From NCBI GenBank assembly GCA_025531455.1, contig JAMYHL010000044.1, forward strand, positions 62,001 to 126,000: a DNA stretch of 64,000 nucleotides. The letters run 5' to 3'. Position numbers and translations under genes: made by a program. Of this stretch, positions 23,301-35,568 are shown one piece after another; position 1 is the stretch's first letter; every line of letters begins with the position of its first letter. Source of the stretch: Apiotrichum sp. Y4204. Taxonomy: Eukaryota; Basidiomycota; Tremellomycetes; Trichosporonales; Trichosporonaceae. Under the pieces are notes generated by a model. The model did not search any database, was not told where the DNA came from, and was given only the letters and a program-made list of their open reading frames with translations.

Positions 23301-24160
23301 CATGCAGAGGAGAGGGAGAAGAGCAGAGGAGGCAGTTGCCGCCTGCAGCCTATCGCCCACTACCTACGAGCTACCTGCAGCTAATTTTCCTGATTCCCAT
23401 TTCCCTGTGCTCCACTCTTTCGTAGATTACGGCCTGCGGGCCTCCCAGGCGTCGTAGATTTTGTGACTCTTCTGGGCCTCTGGCCTCTGGCCCTTTTGGG
23501 CTTCTGCTGCCCTGCGGTTTACGAATGGACGCCCCAGCATGAGCACAACCCAACCCAGGGTTTTCGGTAACCTAGATTCGAAGCACCACATGGTCCCCAG
23601 GTTTTCGTCTGGCGCACCACGCGATGCACAATCTGCCATCTCATGCATTGTGCCTTGCTTGGCAGCGGCGCGGGCAGCTCCACATCCACAGCATCTCGAG
23701 CACAGACGCCAGAACGCCAGAACGCCAGAATGCCAGACGCTGGACGGGGGGCGCGTAGCTTTGCAGTCACCGCCGAGGCACTGCGTCGGAACGCGACAAT
23801 CGATGGGGCAGCGCGATGTACTCGCGCGACACTCTGCGGAGACAGGCGACCAGCGGGCCGGAGCTGTGGAGCCCTGCTGAGTAGAGTTGGAGCTGAACCG
23901 TGCTCGTTCGCTGGTTCCTGCCCTTCCCACTTGCCTGGTCGCCGCAGGCACGCGCGACCACCATGGGTCACTTCTACCTGGTCTTACCTGGTCTAGCGGT
24001 CTTCCGGCCCAGTCGGGGGCGGTTATCTCAGTAAGCCGCAAGAACCAGGAAAACCGACCACAAGCGTCTGTTAGAGCGAGCCAAAAACATAATAAAACCA
24101 GACCCCGGACTGCCCCATCTCTTTCCCCCAGTCCAACTACTCTACTGTACACACCTCACC

Positions 24161-26470
24161 ATGGCCAACCCCCAGGTCACCGCCGAGCCGCCCGTGCTTA
24201 TCGACAAGGAGTTCGAGAGGAAGCTCGAGAAGGAGGCTGAGGCCGGCCTCGGTGACGTTCCCGTCACCGTCTCCGCTGCCGACGGCCCCGAGCCCCACCT
24301 CGTCCCCACCGCCGAGGACCTCGCGACCCTCCCGCGCATCTCCGCTGCCATGCCGTGAGTATCAACTGGTGAAGATGGTGAATATGGTCGCCATCAGGTG
24401 AATTCCGGTGCCAAGTGCCACACCGCGTGGCTGTGGCCCCGGCAGTCACCGCCACACGACGACCACCATCACCACCACCAGTACTACCTCCGTTCACAGC
24501 TCACACCACCCAGTCTGGTCGGTCTCATGATGTGCCTGATCGAGTTCGCCGAGCGCGCGTCCTACTACGGTACTTCGGGCCCCTTCAACAACTTCATCAA
24601 CAACCCGCTCCCCATCGGCGGTAACGGTGCCGGTGCTGTCGCCAAGGGTCCCGCGGGTCTCAACCAGTCCGCCGGTGCCCTCGGCCAGGGCTCCGTCACC
24701 GCCTCGGCCGTCACCAAGATGTTCTCCTTCCTCGCCTACGTTATCCCCATTATGGGCGGTATCGTTGCCGACAACGTGAGTTACAAACCAGAACCTCCCC
24801 TGGGGAGGTGTCCCGAAGATCGGAATGTGGCAGCGAAAAAAATTGTTTGGCGCCACACAAGACGCCGATCCTGCCGATCCCCCTTGTCCCTCGCCACATT
24901 ACGTTGGACACTCGTATGCTCGTGTGCCACAAAGCACCGAGAATAGAACAGGGGACCATACGGAGTCATTGCTTTGCATTCTAGAAAGCTTGACTCGAGA
25001 GTGGCACTCGGCCGAGCTCCACTCGCTCCTTTCTTCCCTATTTTTTTTTCATCCGCTGACAGCCAGCACTGGGGACGTTTCAAGACCATCTGCGTCGGCA
25101 CATTTGTCGGCTTTATCGCGCACGTCATCCTCGTGATCCCCGCTATCCCCCAGGTCCTCGCCGTCGAGAAGGCCGCGCTCGGTGTCTTCATCTTCTCCAT
25201 CATCGTCCTCGCCGGTGCTGCCGGATTCATCAAGCCGTCGCTTGCTCCTCTGCTCTGTGACCAGGCACCCGTCAAGCAGCCGACTCTCCACTTTGACAAG
25301 AAGGGCAACAAGGTCATCATCGACCCCCAGGCCACCGTCTCGCGCTACCTCAACGTCTTCTACCTCTGCATCAACGTTGGCGCGCTCTTCCAGCTCGCCA
25401 CGCAGTACGCTGCTCGTGATGTAGGCTTCTGGCTCGCCTTCCTCCTCCCGGGTATCATCTACATGCTCATGCCCGTCGTCCTCCTCTACGCCGGTCCCCG
25501 CCTTGTCAAGCTCCCCCCCACTGGCTCCATCATCCCCGACACCTTCCGTGTCCTCAAGCGCGTCATTGCCGGCCGCTCCTGGGACGCCGCTCGCCCCACC
25601 CACATCCGCGAGAGGGAGGGCTTTGTCGACGAGTCGGTCGTCACCTGGGACGACAAGTTTGTTGAGGAGATCCGCCAGACCATCTCGGCCTGCGGTGTCT
25701 TCATGTTCATCCCCGTCTTCCAGCTCGCCGACATTGGCTCGGTCGGTCTCGGCAACATTGGTAACGACATGTCCACTGCCATGGTCCTCAACGGTGTCCC
25801 CAACGACCTGATCAACAACTTCAACTCGATCTCCATCATCGTCTTCTCCCCGATCGTCACCTACGGTCTCTACCCCTTCATGGAGAAGATTGGCTGGCCC
25901 CTCAAGCCCATGACCCGCATGACCATTGGCTTCTTCCTCGCCTCCATCGGCTGCATGATCGGTACCATTGTTCAGAACCAGATCTACAAGACCTCGCCCT
26001 GCGGCAAGTTTGCCACCAACTGTGTCGTCAACGGCGAGACCCGCGTCTCAAACGTCTCCCTCTGGGTCCAGCTCCCGATCATCGTTCTCCCGGCCATTGG
26101 TGAGCTCTTCGTCAACGTCACCTCGTACGAGCTCGCCTACACCCGCTCGCCCCCGCGCATGCGTGGTCTCGTCTACTCGCTCTCGCTCTTCAACACCGCC
26201 ATCGCCTCGGCCATCTCCCTCGCCTGCTCCAAGGCCCTCACCGACCCCAACCTCGTCATCGCCTGGGGTGTCCTCACCGGCTGCACCTTTGCCTGCTGCT
26301 TCGTCTTCCCCACCTTCTTCCGCCACCTCAATGACTTCAACTTTGAGTGGTCTTCCGAGGAGAAGGAGGTCAAGACCGAGATCCAGGCCCGTCGCTCCAT
26401 GGACCACGAGTCGGGTCTCTCCCGCCCCAACTCGAACGTCCACCACATCCGCGACGATGAGAAGTACTAA
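24161..26470 (+). CDS. PTR2: POT/PTR-family proton-coupled peptide transporter
   Basis: Exons 24161-24354, 24514-24775 and 25067-26470 give 619 residues. After an acidic N-terminal tail of about 65 residues the first helix carries the proton-coupling ExxER motif (IEFAERASYYG). The second segment has GGIVADN followed by HWGRFKTI, the POT GxxxADxxxGRxxTI signature split by intron 2. A further ten hydrophobic segments, the usual cytosolic loop with DDKFVEEIRQT, and a hydrophilic tail ending in HHIRDDEKY follow. Such proteins import di- and tripeptides with protons across the plasma membrane and are usually nitrogen-regulated. Intron 2 (291 nt) is long; the phase-0 join is supported by the signature. 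Very strong C-ending codon bias suggests high expression when induced. Confidence 0.92.
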
Positions 26471-26683
26471 GCCCATCATTAGTACACGGTGTGCACGCAG
26501 TAGTCGGTATCAATCAGCAGTAATCGGTTTAATCTAGGTTCTCAGGGCGGTCAGCCCCTGTAGATATGTAGTTGTTATGCAACCACGAGTTACGATATAC
26601 GATCACTGGTGGGCAGTCGCAAGATGTGAACATGTGGTGCAGGTGGGCATGGTGGGCATGCCAAGACTGTCCTAAAATACGGC

Positions 26684-26705
26684 GATAAGAAGCGATAAGA
26701 CGCGA
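26684..26705 (+). promoter_or_regulatory. GATA-site cluster
   Basis: GATAAG at 26684 and 26694 and GATAG near 26704 are about 10 bp apart, some 215 bp past the transporter stop codon. They resemble the phased cluster at 20288. Role unknown. Confidence 0.25.
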
Positions 26706-27587
26706 TAGATTAGGAATCAGGGATGACAGGGCGACGACGCAGCCAAGCAATGACATGTGAGGACTGACTAATACATGCAAGATAGGCGGCAGTGAGTGCG
26801 CGTGTTATCTTGGGAACGGGACTGCCCTGGTATGTACTGCCCACTCTGATTTTGCGCAGTCCAATCCCCGTTCACCTGATCCAGACACGCATGGTCCATT
26901 CGCGATGCACAATGTGGACTAGTACGCTAGTGACTGAATACCAAAGTTGGCGGCGGCCCCCATGTGAGCTAGTGAGCGCGAACACGGCAATTAAACGTCC
27001 GCACGAGGACGGATCCACTCAATCAATGCGGTCAGAAATGAGGTTAGAGAGAGCAAGACATTCGAGTGTTGCACGGAACAGTTGGCAAGGACACCAAGAT
27101 CATCCCCCCTCCCCGGGTCACTACTCTTATGCGATAATACTGTTACCGTCCGCTCTACCCCGCCGAGCCCGGCCACAAGGCACCGCGATACCCCTCCACA
27201 ATCGTCGGCGATCGGCGAGCATCTCCAAGGTCTGGTGTAAACTCTCCACGCTCCACGATTGGAAGCTCAGCAGTTTGCGAAGAGAAGCTTTGCGAGCTAG
27301 GACGGGACCTTGCTCTCCCACTTTTGTACACTTAGGAGCGGGGTGGAGATTTCGGGGCGGAAAATGTATGCGGATGGTGCGTCGTGGTGGTTCTTACTCA
27401 AGTTGTCTGATCCCCTCGACCCACAGATGTGTCGAGGCACCGATGATCTTGATCCACCACTGTACGATCTACAGATTTACAGAGGTTCTTGCCCTTCTGG
27501 CGATCAGAGGTCACCCCTCACGCCCCTCTGCGCCCTTCTGCGCCCCTCGCGCCCCGCCCCGCTCGATCACGCATTCCCCATATTCCA

Positions 27588-27716
27588 GTGCTTCTCGCGA
27601 TTCTCTCTGCTTCTTTCCGATCGTCCTGCTTCTATTTCCTGACTGTCCTGCTTCTCACTGATCACTAGATCTCACTGCTTCTCACGGCTTTGTTTCCTGC
27701 ATCTCCCCTGCTTCTC
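27588..27716. repeat. TGCTTCT-rich tract, six copies
   Basis: The heptamer TGCTTCT recurs six times at irregular 19-34 bp spacing inside C/T-rich DNA. It looks like an old, diverged tandem repeat. Confidence 0.5.
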
Positions 27717-29132
27717 CGGTTCTCCCAGTCACATAAATAACCGACTGGAATGCACACAGAATGCACAGAATAGAACACTCGCTCGCGGCATGCTCGCGAA
27801 ATGCGAGACTTGCGGAATCGCCGGAAATGCAGGAATCGTCTCTGATCGCTGAACCTCTGAAGATCTGAAGGAATGACTTACAGAATGTACGGCGCTACGG
27901 AGGTGGGGAGGAATGCTGGCCGTAGGATCATAGATATCAGAGTGCGGACCTCAGCACGCAGGCCAGCAGCTCAGCAGGGGCCAGAACATGCCATGGATCC
28001 ATGGAATTATGGAATTCGGAATATGGGACCTGGAAACAGATGGGAATGCATAGCGGGCATCATGGCATAGCTGGCGGTGTCGTAGTTCGTAGTAGCCCTC
28101 TGATCGCGCGACGCGCGCAAAATGCCTCTAGCACCAAATGCTGGATCGCTGGATCGCGCTGGAGATCCCGTCGTCCGCGGACATGCGGCCAGGTCCAGCG
28201 GAAGTGACACGGTGACACTCGATTGATGATCGATGAGCTGGGTCTATGGATCCATGGTCCAGACCGCAAAGCCAAACAGGTCCGTCGGCGAGAAATAGCG
28301 TTCATCCTCTTGTAACCCTCCGTGGCGCGCAGCAGCCTCTGTCTGGGGAAAGTCGGTAACCTGGGTGTGTATAGTTACTTGTTCGGGATCCCGGCCGCCC
28401 TCCGCGCCTGCACCTGCACCCAACTGGCCAACTGGGCGAATATATATATAACGCACGGCACAGAGCAATCGTCTCGCGATCTCGCCCCGTCCGCCGTCTC
28501 GCCTCGCTCCTCGGACAGTTCCGCGAGCTTGAAGCCTCGGCGGCGGATGCCGGGCGGAGAAACGTACCTGTTGATCATTCTGAACGTTATTCTCAGAGCC
28601 CACCGAGCCCAGAGGTCAGAGGCCAGAGGTCGACCTCACAACCGCAGTTGGCACACCTCGCAGCTGGCCGACAAACCCGGGGCCTCGACCCGCCCGACAA
28701 CCATGCTCCCAACCTTCCCAATCTACAAGGACCTGGGTACCATGACTTGGTCGTGTGCACAGTTGTACCATGTTTTGCATCTTTTGACCTCTTGGGTGCG
28801 CGGGTACTTTGGTTTGCATACTGGTGCACTGACTTTGCCCGGCCGCGGCTACGCCAGGTACGTCGGTCTTGGACTGCGACCAGCTCGACCAGCGACGATG
28901 CTAACCATGTATGAGAAGCATGACTCGTCAGGAGACGCAGGGAGAGGAGGAGAGCGGAACGAGATCAGAGTGAGCCGAGACCCTGAGGGTCTCTGACGGC
29001 CTGACGGCGGAACGGGCGAGGATTGAGAGGATTGAGAGTATATATGAAGGGCTGAAAGATCGGTCACCGAGAAGCTACCGAGCGGAGGAGGACGAGATGC
29101 GCCCTGCGTTGGCCTGGGTTCCCTGGGCATCA

Positions 29133-29156
29133 ATGCTGGCATGCTGGCATGCTGGC
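29133..29156. repeat. 8-bp tandem repeat ATGCTGGC x3
   Basis: Three exact head-to-tail copies lie in non-coding DNA. Confidence 0.7.
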
Positions 29157-29849
29157 ATCCAGAGCTCACGATTCGACGCCTAACAAGCTCTTTATAAGCT
29201 CATCCGCGGGCTTCCGAAACATCCACCTCTGGAGACAATCACACTGCCAAGGAGGAGGAGCAGAGAACCGCGCCCCAAATAGACTGCACGGCATGCCGGC
29301 AGCAGGTACATTATATTGTAATACACAAGGAGGGATACACTGCCGCCACCCCCGGATGACAAGCATGAGAGCTATCCGAGCTGGTAGCCTCTCGGCGGCG
29401 AGATACCAAAGGGACGGGGCGGACCACGGGCCATGGGAACAAAGAGGGAGCGGAAGGGATACTCGAGACAACGAAATGGTGGCGCGGAGATGAGCGGCCA
29501 GGCGTGCAGGAAAGGAGCTTGGCATGACGACGACCCGCGCCGCAGAGCACGGAGAGGGGCGTCTCGCAAACCTTACATGACTCTTTGGAGTGTTTGAAGC
29601 GGGAACCCGTGCAAGCGGAGAACGAGAAGCGAGCACCCGGGACAGGTAAGTGTCAAGTGCCAGTGCCAGAGCCAGAGTGATGGAGCTCGAGATACACGAG
29701 ATGCAGGTGCGGGAGTGCGTTGCAGATGCAGACATGTAGATGCAGACGACTATCGTGTCGTTTAATCCTTCATTGCTCCTCATCTTCTACTTGTCACCCT
29801 CCTGTCCTCTGTCTCGGAGAGTCCTTCCATCGACGCCCGCTCATACCAA

Positions 29850-29887
29850 CTTCTCGATTCTCGATTCTCGATTCTCGATTCTCGATC
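29850..29887. repeat. 7-bp tandem repeat (TCGATTC unit), about five copies
   Basis: Exact 7-bp units run head to tail about 390 bp upstream of the Mid2-like start, probably in promoter or leader sequence. Confidence 0.75.
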
Positions 29888-30274
29888 GTCTTTGCGTCTC
29901 TCTTGATCAAAACGCGGGCACCACAGCCCCCGCATCGCCATCGCCGACACGAGCGACGCCCCGCACGCCGACGACGCGCACCCCGACGGACGGGCAACCC
30001 ACGGATAGTAGTTTCCAGTACCCGCCCCAGGCTGTGGTCGCCGGTCGAGCGCACTGATCCATTCCATTCCATCTCGCTCTTCCCTGCAACCACTACTTTT
30101 TCTGTTCTGGCCCGAGATCTTCTTCTCTGGCCCTCTGGGTATTTTCATCTAGAGACCGAGTCATTCACGCAATCACGCGACTCTTGCCCATCTCATCCAA
30201 CGTACCGCTAGGCGTCTCGCTCGAGCCTCATCTCCCGCTTGATCCTTCTCGCCCAACACCTCATCTTCCCCGCC

Positions 30275-32566
30275 ATGCGCCGCGCATGGCTCGCGCTCGC
30301 CACCGCGCTCGCGGTCCCCGCGGCTGCCTTCGTGTTTGAAATCAAGAACGGCACGGTCAACGAATGCGGGCCGATGGAAATCACTTGGTCGCCCGGCACG
30401 CCGCCGTACTCTATCCTCGGGATGGTGAGTAGCTGACCGGACTGATGAGATCGGCGGAGAGAGTAAAGTGCAACGATGGACACGGACACCGACGCCGGAC
30501 ACCGGCCGCCACTCGCACTTCCCAGCACGCACTAACGCCAGTCCGACTTTGACATGGCTGTCCCTTTTGACATCCCGACAGACCAGATCGTCGAGCAGGA
30601 CGGCCTGCTGAGCTACAAGTGGACGCTTCCATGTGAGCCCGATGGACATGGAACAGCCCAGGCGCGGCGCGCTAACGACAAGATGACGCGGGAAACCGTA
30701 CCATGTTTATTATGTCCGACGCCACTGGCTTTGCGGTGAGTCAAGCAGTGGCGGAACGAGGTCAGGCGACCCCGTGAGGTCGCCTTTGACCCCCATGAGA
30801 TCGCCTTCGTGGCCGTTGGCGATCCTTCCCAAGGCAGCGACAGCGAGAGCATTGCCGAGGCGCTGCAAGCTGATTAGCATGATGGGCACCCCCTGTGTGC
30901 ATCTCAGTGCAACTTCTAACCCCAGGCCGGTGGCACATCTGGGATCTTCACAGTCGGACCGCGCCCAGCCGGCGCCAATTGCACTCTACGAAGCGAACAC
31001 CTCGATATGGCGTGAGTTGGAATCGGACTGGGAAGGACATGTCTGACAGAAGATTCGCAATGTACCCCGAGGAAAATATCTTGCCGGTAGGGTCGATGAG
31101 ACATGGGCCATGGTCTGGAACCTCGGTCCCAGACCGCCCTCATCGTCAGCGGCGGACACTGATGGCAGCAATGTGACGAACTGAAATTCGAGTTTATAAC
31201 TCTGTTTGATAACTTTACAATCACGTTCCCGATAACGCTGGTCGGCGCGATCCCAAACGGGCAGGTGGTGCTATGGAACACGACGAACGTCCACGCGTAC
31301 TGGCCGGTGAACGCCAAGGCGGGCAACCAGCTGCTCTTCGGCGCATGGGACGCAAAGGGCAACCAGGCAGGCATGTCGGCGCTGCAGTCCGTGTCGTCTT
31401 CGGGCGACGACTCGTGTCTCGACGAGAACTCGCCGTCCCCCACGCCCGTCCAGCGCCCAATGGCGGGCCAGACTGTCGTTAACAAGGTGCTGAGTCCCGC
31501 GCAGCGGAAAACCAGCACCGCCACCCCAAGCACCATCTCCGGACCGCCCATAGCCACCGCCAGTCACACAGGCTCCTCGAAGGGGTGAGTAGAATTGAGA
31601 TGCCGATCTGCCGCGCTGCGCTTGAATGAAACTGTGTTACTAGCTACTAACACCAGTCTCTCTGTTGGTGCCATTGCTGGTATCGCCGTCGGCGCGGGTG
31701 TCGCCGGTCTCATCGCGCTGGCTCTCCTCGTCTTTTTCTGTTGCTGCCGCAAGCGCAAACAGAAACCCGGACCCAACGTTGACCTGTACGATGCGCACTA
31801 TACCCCGACGCCCGTGCCGCCAAACATGGCGGCATACGGCGGCCACCGCCCGTCCGCCGACGCCTCGTCTCCGTTCATAACCCCCGAAGCATCACACCCG
31901 AACAGCATGTCGCACCTCGGCTCGTCCTATTTTGGCAGCAGCTCGCAGCTCGCCGCAGACCCGCTGCTGACCCCTGGATCGCAGGCCCGCCCCATGCAGT
32001 ACCCGATGGCGGGGTACGCGCCGCAAAACTCGCTCTCGCAGCAGTCGTCGCCACACTCGCCCTTCTTCCAGCAGGAGGTTTCTCCCCGCCCGTCGATGGA
32101 CCCCGCAATGCCGTGGACAAGCCAGCCGCTCCTCTCCCAGACGCGCTTCACGCCGACAGGGAATGGTGGCGGATATCCACCATACTCACCACACAGCCCC
32201 GGCCCCTCGGTCCCTCGCGTGCAGCGCGCACCCGAGCCTGCGGGGCCGATCCCCGGTGCCGCGCCTGCCGGTCCAATTCCGGGCGCTGCGCCAGCTGTCC
32301 CGCCCATGGCCGGGGGCAGGTCATACCCGTCCGTGATGGAGGCGACCAAGGCGGCGTTCCTCGGCCCCGACCACAGAGTGTACGACGACGGCCAGCCAAA
32401 CTTTGCGCCGCCCTCTGGCGGGTTCCGGAGACACGCGGACGCAGGGTCTCTGTCGTCTCTCCACTCGGAGCGCAACGCGCCGGTTGGCGACCTCCCCCCT
32501 GGCTACAACGCTTGGGACCGGAAGGTCGACAGGTTGTACCCCGGGCCGATGCCGCCGCCGCGATAG
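30275..32566 (+). CDS. Mid2-like single-pass cell-surface protein
   Basis: Seven exons (30275-30424, 30542-30632, 30683-30735, 30926-31011, 31053-31086, 31169-31584, 31657-32566) give about 579 residues. A signal peptide (MRRAWLALATALAVPAAA) is followed by an extracellular part whose pattern FEIKNGTVNECGPMEITW, then ...QCDELKFEF, is that of fungal surface proteins with repeated beta domains. One transmembrane helix (GAIAGIAVGAGVAGLIALALLVFF) ends in CCCRKRK, and a Pro/Ser-rich cytosolic tail of about 270 residues carries a short PIPGAAPAG repeat. This layout resembles wall-stress sensors of the Mid2/Wsc kind or SKG6/AXL2-like proteins; no direct homology is claimed. Exons 4-6 are short and their joins rest on phase, so the middle of the protein is the least certain; the acceptor at 31053 could be 31050. 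Confidence 0.72.
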
Positions 32567-32896
32567 GACGAGGAAGGATAGGCGTCAAGGAATGAGGTCC
32601 GAGATGCGCGTCGTCGTTGTATTCTCTCATTCCGAGCCATCCGCTTCGCCCTATTCAGTCGCCATCCGCGTTGCCACCCACGACGCAACGAACAATACCG
32701 CACGCCTTGCAATATATAGTTTTCCGTTGGACATCTGGTTATATCTTACATCTCCATGCATCGTATCATTATTTTCGCAGTGCGCAGCGGAGACGAGCAC
32801 GAGCTTTCAATCATGCAAAGTCGCGAAGCGGCGCGACAGGAGATGGATCCCTACTGGTCCCAAATGGTACACATCCATATGCAAAGTACAACAGAT
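32567..32896. other. spacer between convergent genes
   Basis: The spacer holds the 3' flanks of the Mid2-like gene and of SNF8, with TATATAG and AT-rich poly(A)-type sequence near 32710. No gene is seen. Confidence 0.5.
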
Positions 32897-33655
32897 CTAA
32901 TCCTGAAAGTCGACGGCCGCCACGACCCACACGGCGCCGCCATCCTGCTCGTCGACCCACCCGAGCCCCTCACGCATGACGCAGTCGTCGAGCGCCGTGC
33001 GCGCCCGGAGCGAGCTCCACCCCGTCGCGTCGCGCACGCCGGGCTCACTCAGCCGCCCGCCGCTCTCGGCCGCGAGGAGGAGCAGCATGCTCTGGTCGGT
33101 ATCCAGCGCGCGGGGCACCGAGCGCACAAACGTCGCGCCGCCCGCCGCGTGCAATGAGTACCCGGCTCGCAGGGGACGGAGCAGCTCGAGTGCGCGGGTA
33201 ATGTCGTCCGGGGTGATCCTGTCCTTGCCCCTGCCCTCCGTGTTTCCGCCGCGCATTCGTTCAACACGGGAAATAAGCTCGCCCATCTCGATTGTGCCCC
33301 CGTTCCGCTCGCGTGTAGAGACACACACATCGACGACCTGGAGGGCGAGCTCGCAGCTCCATTCCCCCAGACCCAGCTGTTCCGCCCACCAGGCGTCGCG
33401 GCCGCCGCCGGCGGTGGCCAGGGGGTCGACGCCGATCGCGGCGCACATCTTCTGGAACTGGTGGCGGAACCCCGGGTCCTTGCGGATGTCGGCGCGGTGC
33501 GCGGCCGCAAAGGCACTCAACGCGTCGCGGAACGAGGCGAGGGATGTCTCGAGTGCGGCGACCTGCTGGCTTGAGAGGCTGGTCGAGAGGGCAGAGTACG
33601 ACGACGTCGTGGCTGTCTGCCGCGTCAGGCCCGATATGCCTGCCCCCTTGCGCAT
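32897..33655 (-). CDS. SNF8: ESCRT-II subunit Vps22/SNF8
   Basis: A single exon encodes 252 residues, the family length. The start at 33655 (MRKGAGISGL) matches the conserved Vps22 N-terminus, where RxGxGI(S/A)GL is nearly invariant; an in-frame AUG further upstream is not used by homologues. A helical hairpin (SSQQVAALETSLASFRDAL), FRHQFQKMCAAIGVDPLA, and two winged-helix repeats (ITPDDITRALELLRPL and the C-terminal GVRDATGWSSLRARTALDDCVMREGL) follow. Vps22 pairs with Vps36 and two Vps25 copies to sort ubiquitinated cargo at endosomes; in fungi it is also needed for the Rim101 alkaline pH pathway. It is one of few intronless genes here. Confidence 0.93.
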   Translation of the reverse strand: MRKGAGISGLTRQTATTSSYSALSTSLSSQQVAALETSLASFRDALSAFAAAHRADIRKDPGFRHQFQKMCAAIGVDPLATAGGGRDAWWAEQLGLGEWSCELALQVVDVCVSTRERNGGTIEMGELISRVERMRGGNTEGRGKDRITPDDITRALELLRPLRAGYSLHAAGGATFVRSVPRALDTDQSMLLLLAAESGGRLSEPGVRDATGWSSLRARTALDDCVMREGLGWVDEQDGGAVWVVAAVDFQD

Positions 33656-35568
33656 CGTGGCCTGGATCGGTCGAAGGGATCGTGGAGCAGGCGGGTGGGT
33701 GGTGATGCAAGTGATGCAAGTGAGTGATGCAAATGGTTGGAGTTGGGTGGTGTCTCGATGACAAGATGGCGAATGACGATATGTGTTTTGGCGAGGGACC
33801 CCGGGGACCCCCAAGATTAGGTGGATGTACAGTGTGCAGTTCTTTGGTGCGGAAGAACAGGCCGCTACGTCATGCGTGACGCACAGCAGGAGAGGTGGCA
33901 GGTGCACAAGTGGACCTCGCCGTTAGTTGTGAGGGGAGTGATGCCGTTGCGACCAACTCGGCTACTTGCAAGAGATGGCAGCTGTTGGCCGACGCGCTGC
34001 GGTGAATGTAGGATATGCCGAGTGCTCGATGTGCTCGACGCTTGACGCTCGTTGGCTGCTCGAGCTGACTTCCGACCAACCCAATTCAGACTCTTGTCGA
34101 GTTATTTTCCAGGGTGCCGTGTGTCAGAACCAGAATCCCGCAATCTGGTGGCCGGCGGGGCCCGCTGCGCCGGAATGGGGGTTGCTGTACTGAATCGAGA
34201 ATGCTGGTACAGTACACCCCCCCGGAGGCGGATGTGCGATACGAGGTCGCACGGGACTGTCAGCCGATGTACTGTACGAGTAGAGTCGGTCTCGGGGTGG
34301 AGCGGGCGGGACAGTCACGCTGTCCCCAGGTCCTCGGAATGGAGGTACTGCGATGATGAAAGAACAAAGGGAATGATGTGATGATGAAATGGAGCCGAGT
34401 GAGGGACACGGGGCAAGATGGAGAGGCAAAATAAAGAAAACGATGGGTGTATCAAAAGAGATGTTCCAAGTCGTGAGAGAGATGTGTTACAATTTGTGTT
34501 CATGTGGCTTATCGTATTAGGTTCGAAATTAGAAACAGGATTAACTAACGGCTGTGGGATTTGCGGATTTGCAGATTGGCAGTGGGAAGAAAGGAAGCTA
34601 GTAAGTTCAGAGAAGATCACCTACCTCGGTGATCAGCGCCGCCCAGAAAGGGATCAGCGCCGAGCGAGAAGCACAGGGTAAAAGGAAAGGAAAAACAGGC
34701 ACATGAGCTAGGCAGCTGACACACCGCCGCCCGCCGCCGCCGCCGCCGTCGTGCCGCTCGCTCGCGAGCCAGTGAGAATCGGAATCGGAAAGGCAAAGTG
34801 GCCTGGACCCGGAAGGGCAGAGGGATGACCCAGACTATCTTGTGCAGCAGAGCTGAAGCTGCATTTTAGCTTACTCCCCCCCGCCTGTATTGGGATATCC
34901 AGGTTGCACCTTGTTTGCCATCACTCCATCGCTGCTCACCATCACCCTCGACATTAACAGGATACAAAGCCACGCAGTGACCCCACGCGCCCTTCGCCCT
35001 GTAAGAAAAAACGCAACGGAGAAGCAAAACGAGGAGTGAGGGCACCGACGGACGGAAACAAGGGAGTGCGACAACAAACGAAAGAAATACAAGCTTGCTG
35101 CCATTGGGCAAACAAGCAATATCTTCTCTCTCGTCTCTTTCTCTCGCGGAGACCCCACGCACCGCCATCGGATCCCCTCCCGCCCGCATCTGCCGCATCC
35201 GCCGCTCCCCTGCGCAGTCCATACAAACTGATAGTCGTCGTCGTCGGCATCGACAAGGACACGAAACACCGTAAAACATCCTCCTTGCATCCTATCAGCT
35301 CCCTCGTTTCCCAACTGCGTACCTCTCTGTGCCTCATCCTCCCTCCCGCCCCGCTCCAGTCCGCCCCGCCGCCATGCACAACATCTGCACGCCCTAAACA
35401 GACAGACTCACAGACTCTGGCCCGTTCATCCACTCCTAATCTCTCCCACCCGGCTCCCACATTCCATCTTATCATTCACACTGAGGCCCATTCCGATTCC
35501 ACCCCATCTCTCTCCATCCCATCCCCACGCTCACCACTCCACGCGGCCCCGGCCAGCAGCCGCAGCCA
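33656..35568. other. SNF8 / EOS1-like divergent spacer
   Basis: This 1.9-kb spacer holds a CCG run (about 34730-34748) and a G-poor, C/T/A-rich stretch from about 35100 to 35568 that looks like the promoter and leader of the next gene. Open frames there are non-coding by composition. Confidence 0.5.

Larger units (their letters stand above)
19261..24160. other. 4.9-kb gene-free region between ILV5 and the peptide transporter
   Basis: No open frame here has family motifs, coding-type third-base bias or consistent splice sites. Base composition is more even than in the genes. It holds a tRNA-like Pol III box pair (about 19.9 kb), three phased GATAAG sites (20288-20309), three AGATATCCAA/CGATATCCAA copies (21425-21480), a 9-bp CTCGCGGGG triplet (about 21621-21647), a T-rich/ATT-repeat tract (21873-21915) and an 8-bp ACGCCAGA repeat (23705-23736). 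It could be decayed mobile DNA, a long regulatory region or a source of non-coding RNA. Confidence 0.5.
26471..30274. other. 3.8-kb gene-free region
   Basis: No exon with family support or coding bias is seen on either strand. It holds two GATAAG sites and a GATAG just past the transporter (26684-26705), six TGCTTCT copies in a C/T-rich tract (27588-27716), a TA run (28439-28450), an 8-bp ATGCTGGC triplet (29133-29156) and a TCGATTC tandem array (29850-29887) that lies in the likely leader of the next gene. Confidence 0.5.

Noticed and set aside
26792..27661. 289-codon plus-strand frame past the transporter
   Set aside because: No domain, no biased third positions, ends in the TGCTTCT repeat tract.
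35036..35568. Open frame upstream of the EOS1-like start
   Set aside because: Low-G, C/T-rich leader-type sequence; the frame differs from the gene and contains no conserved element.
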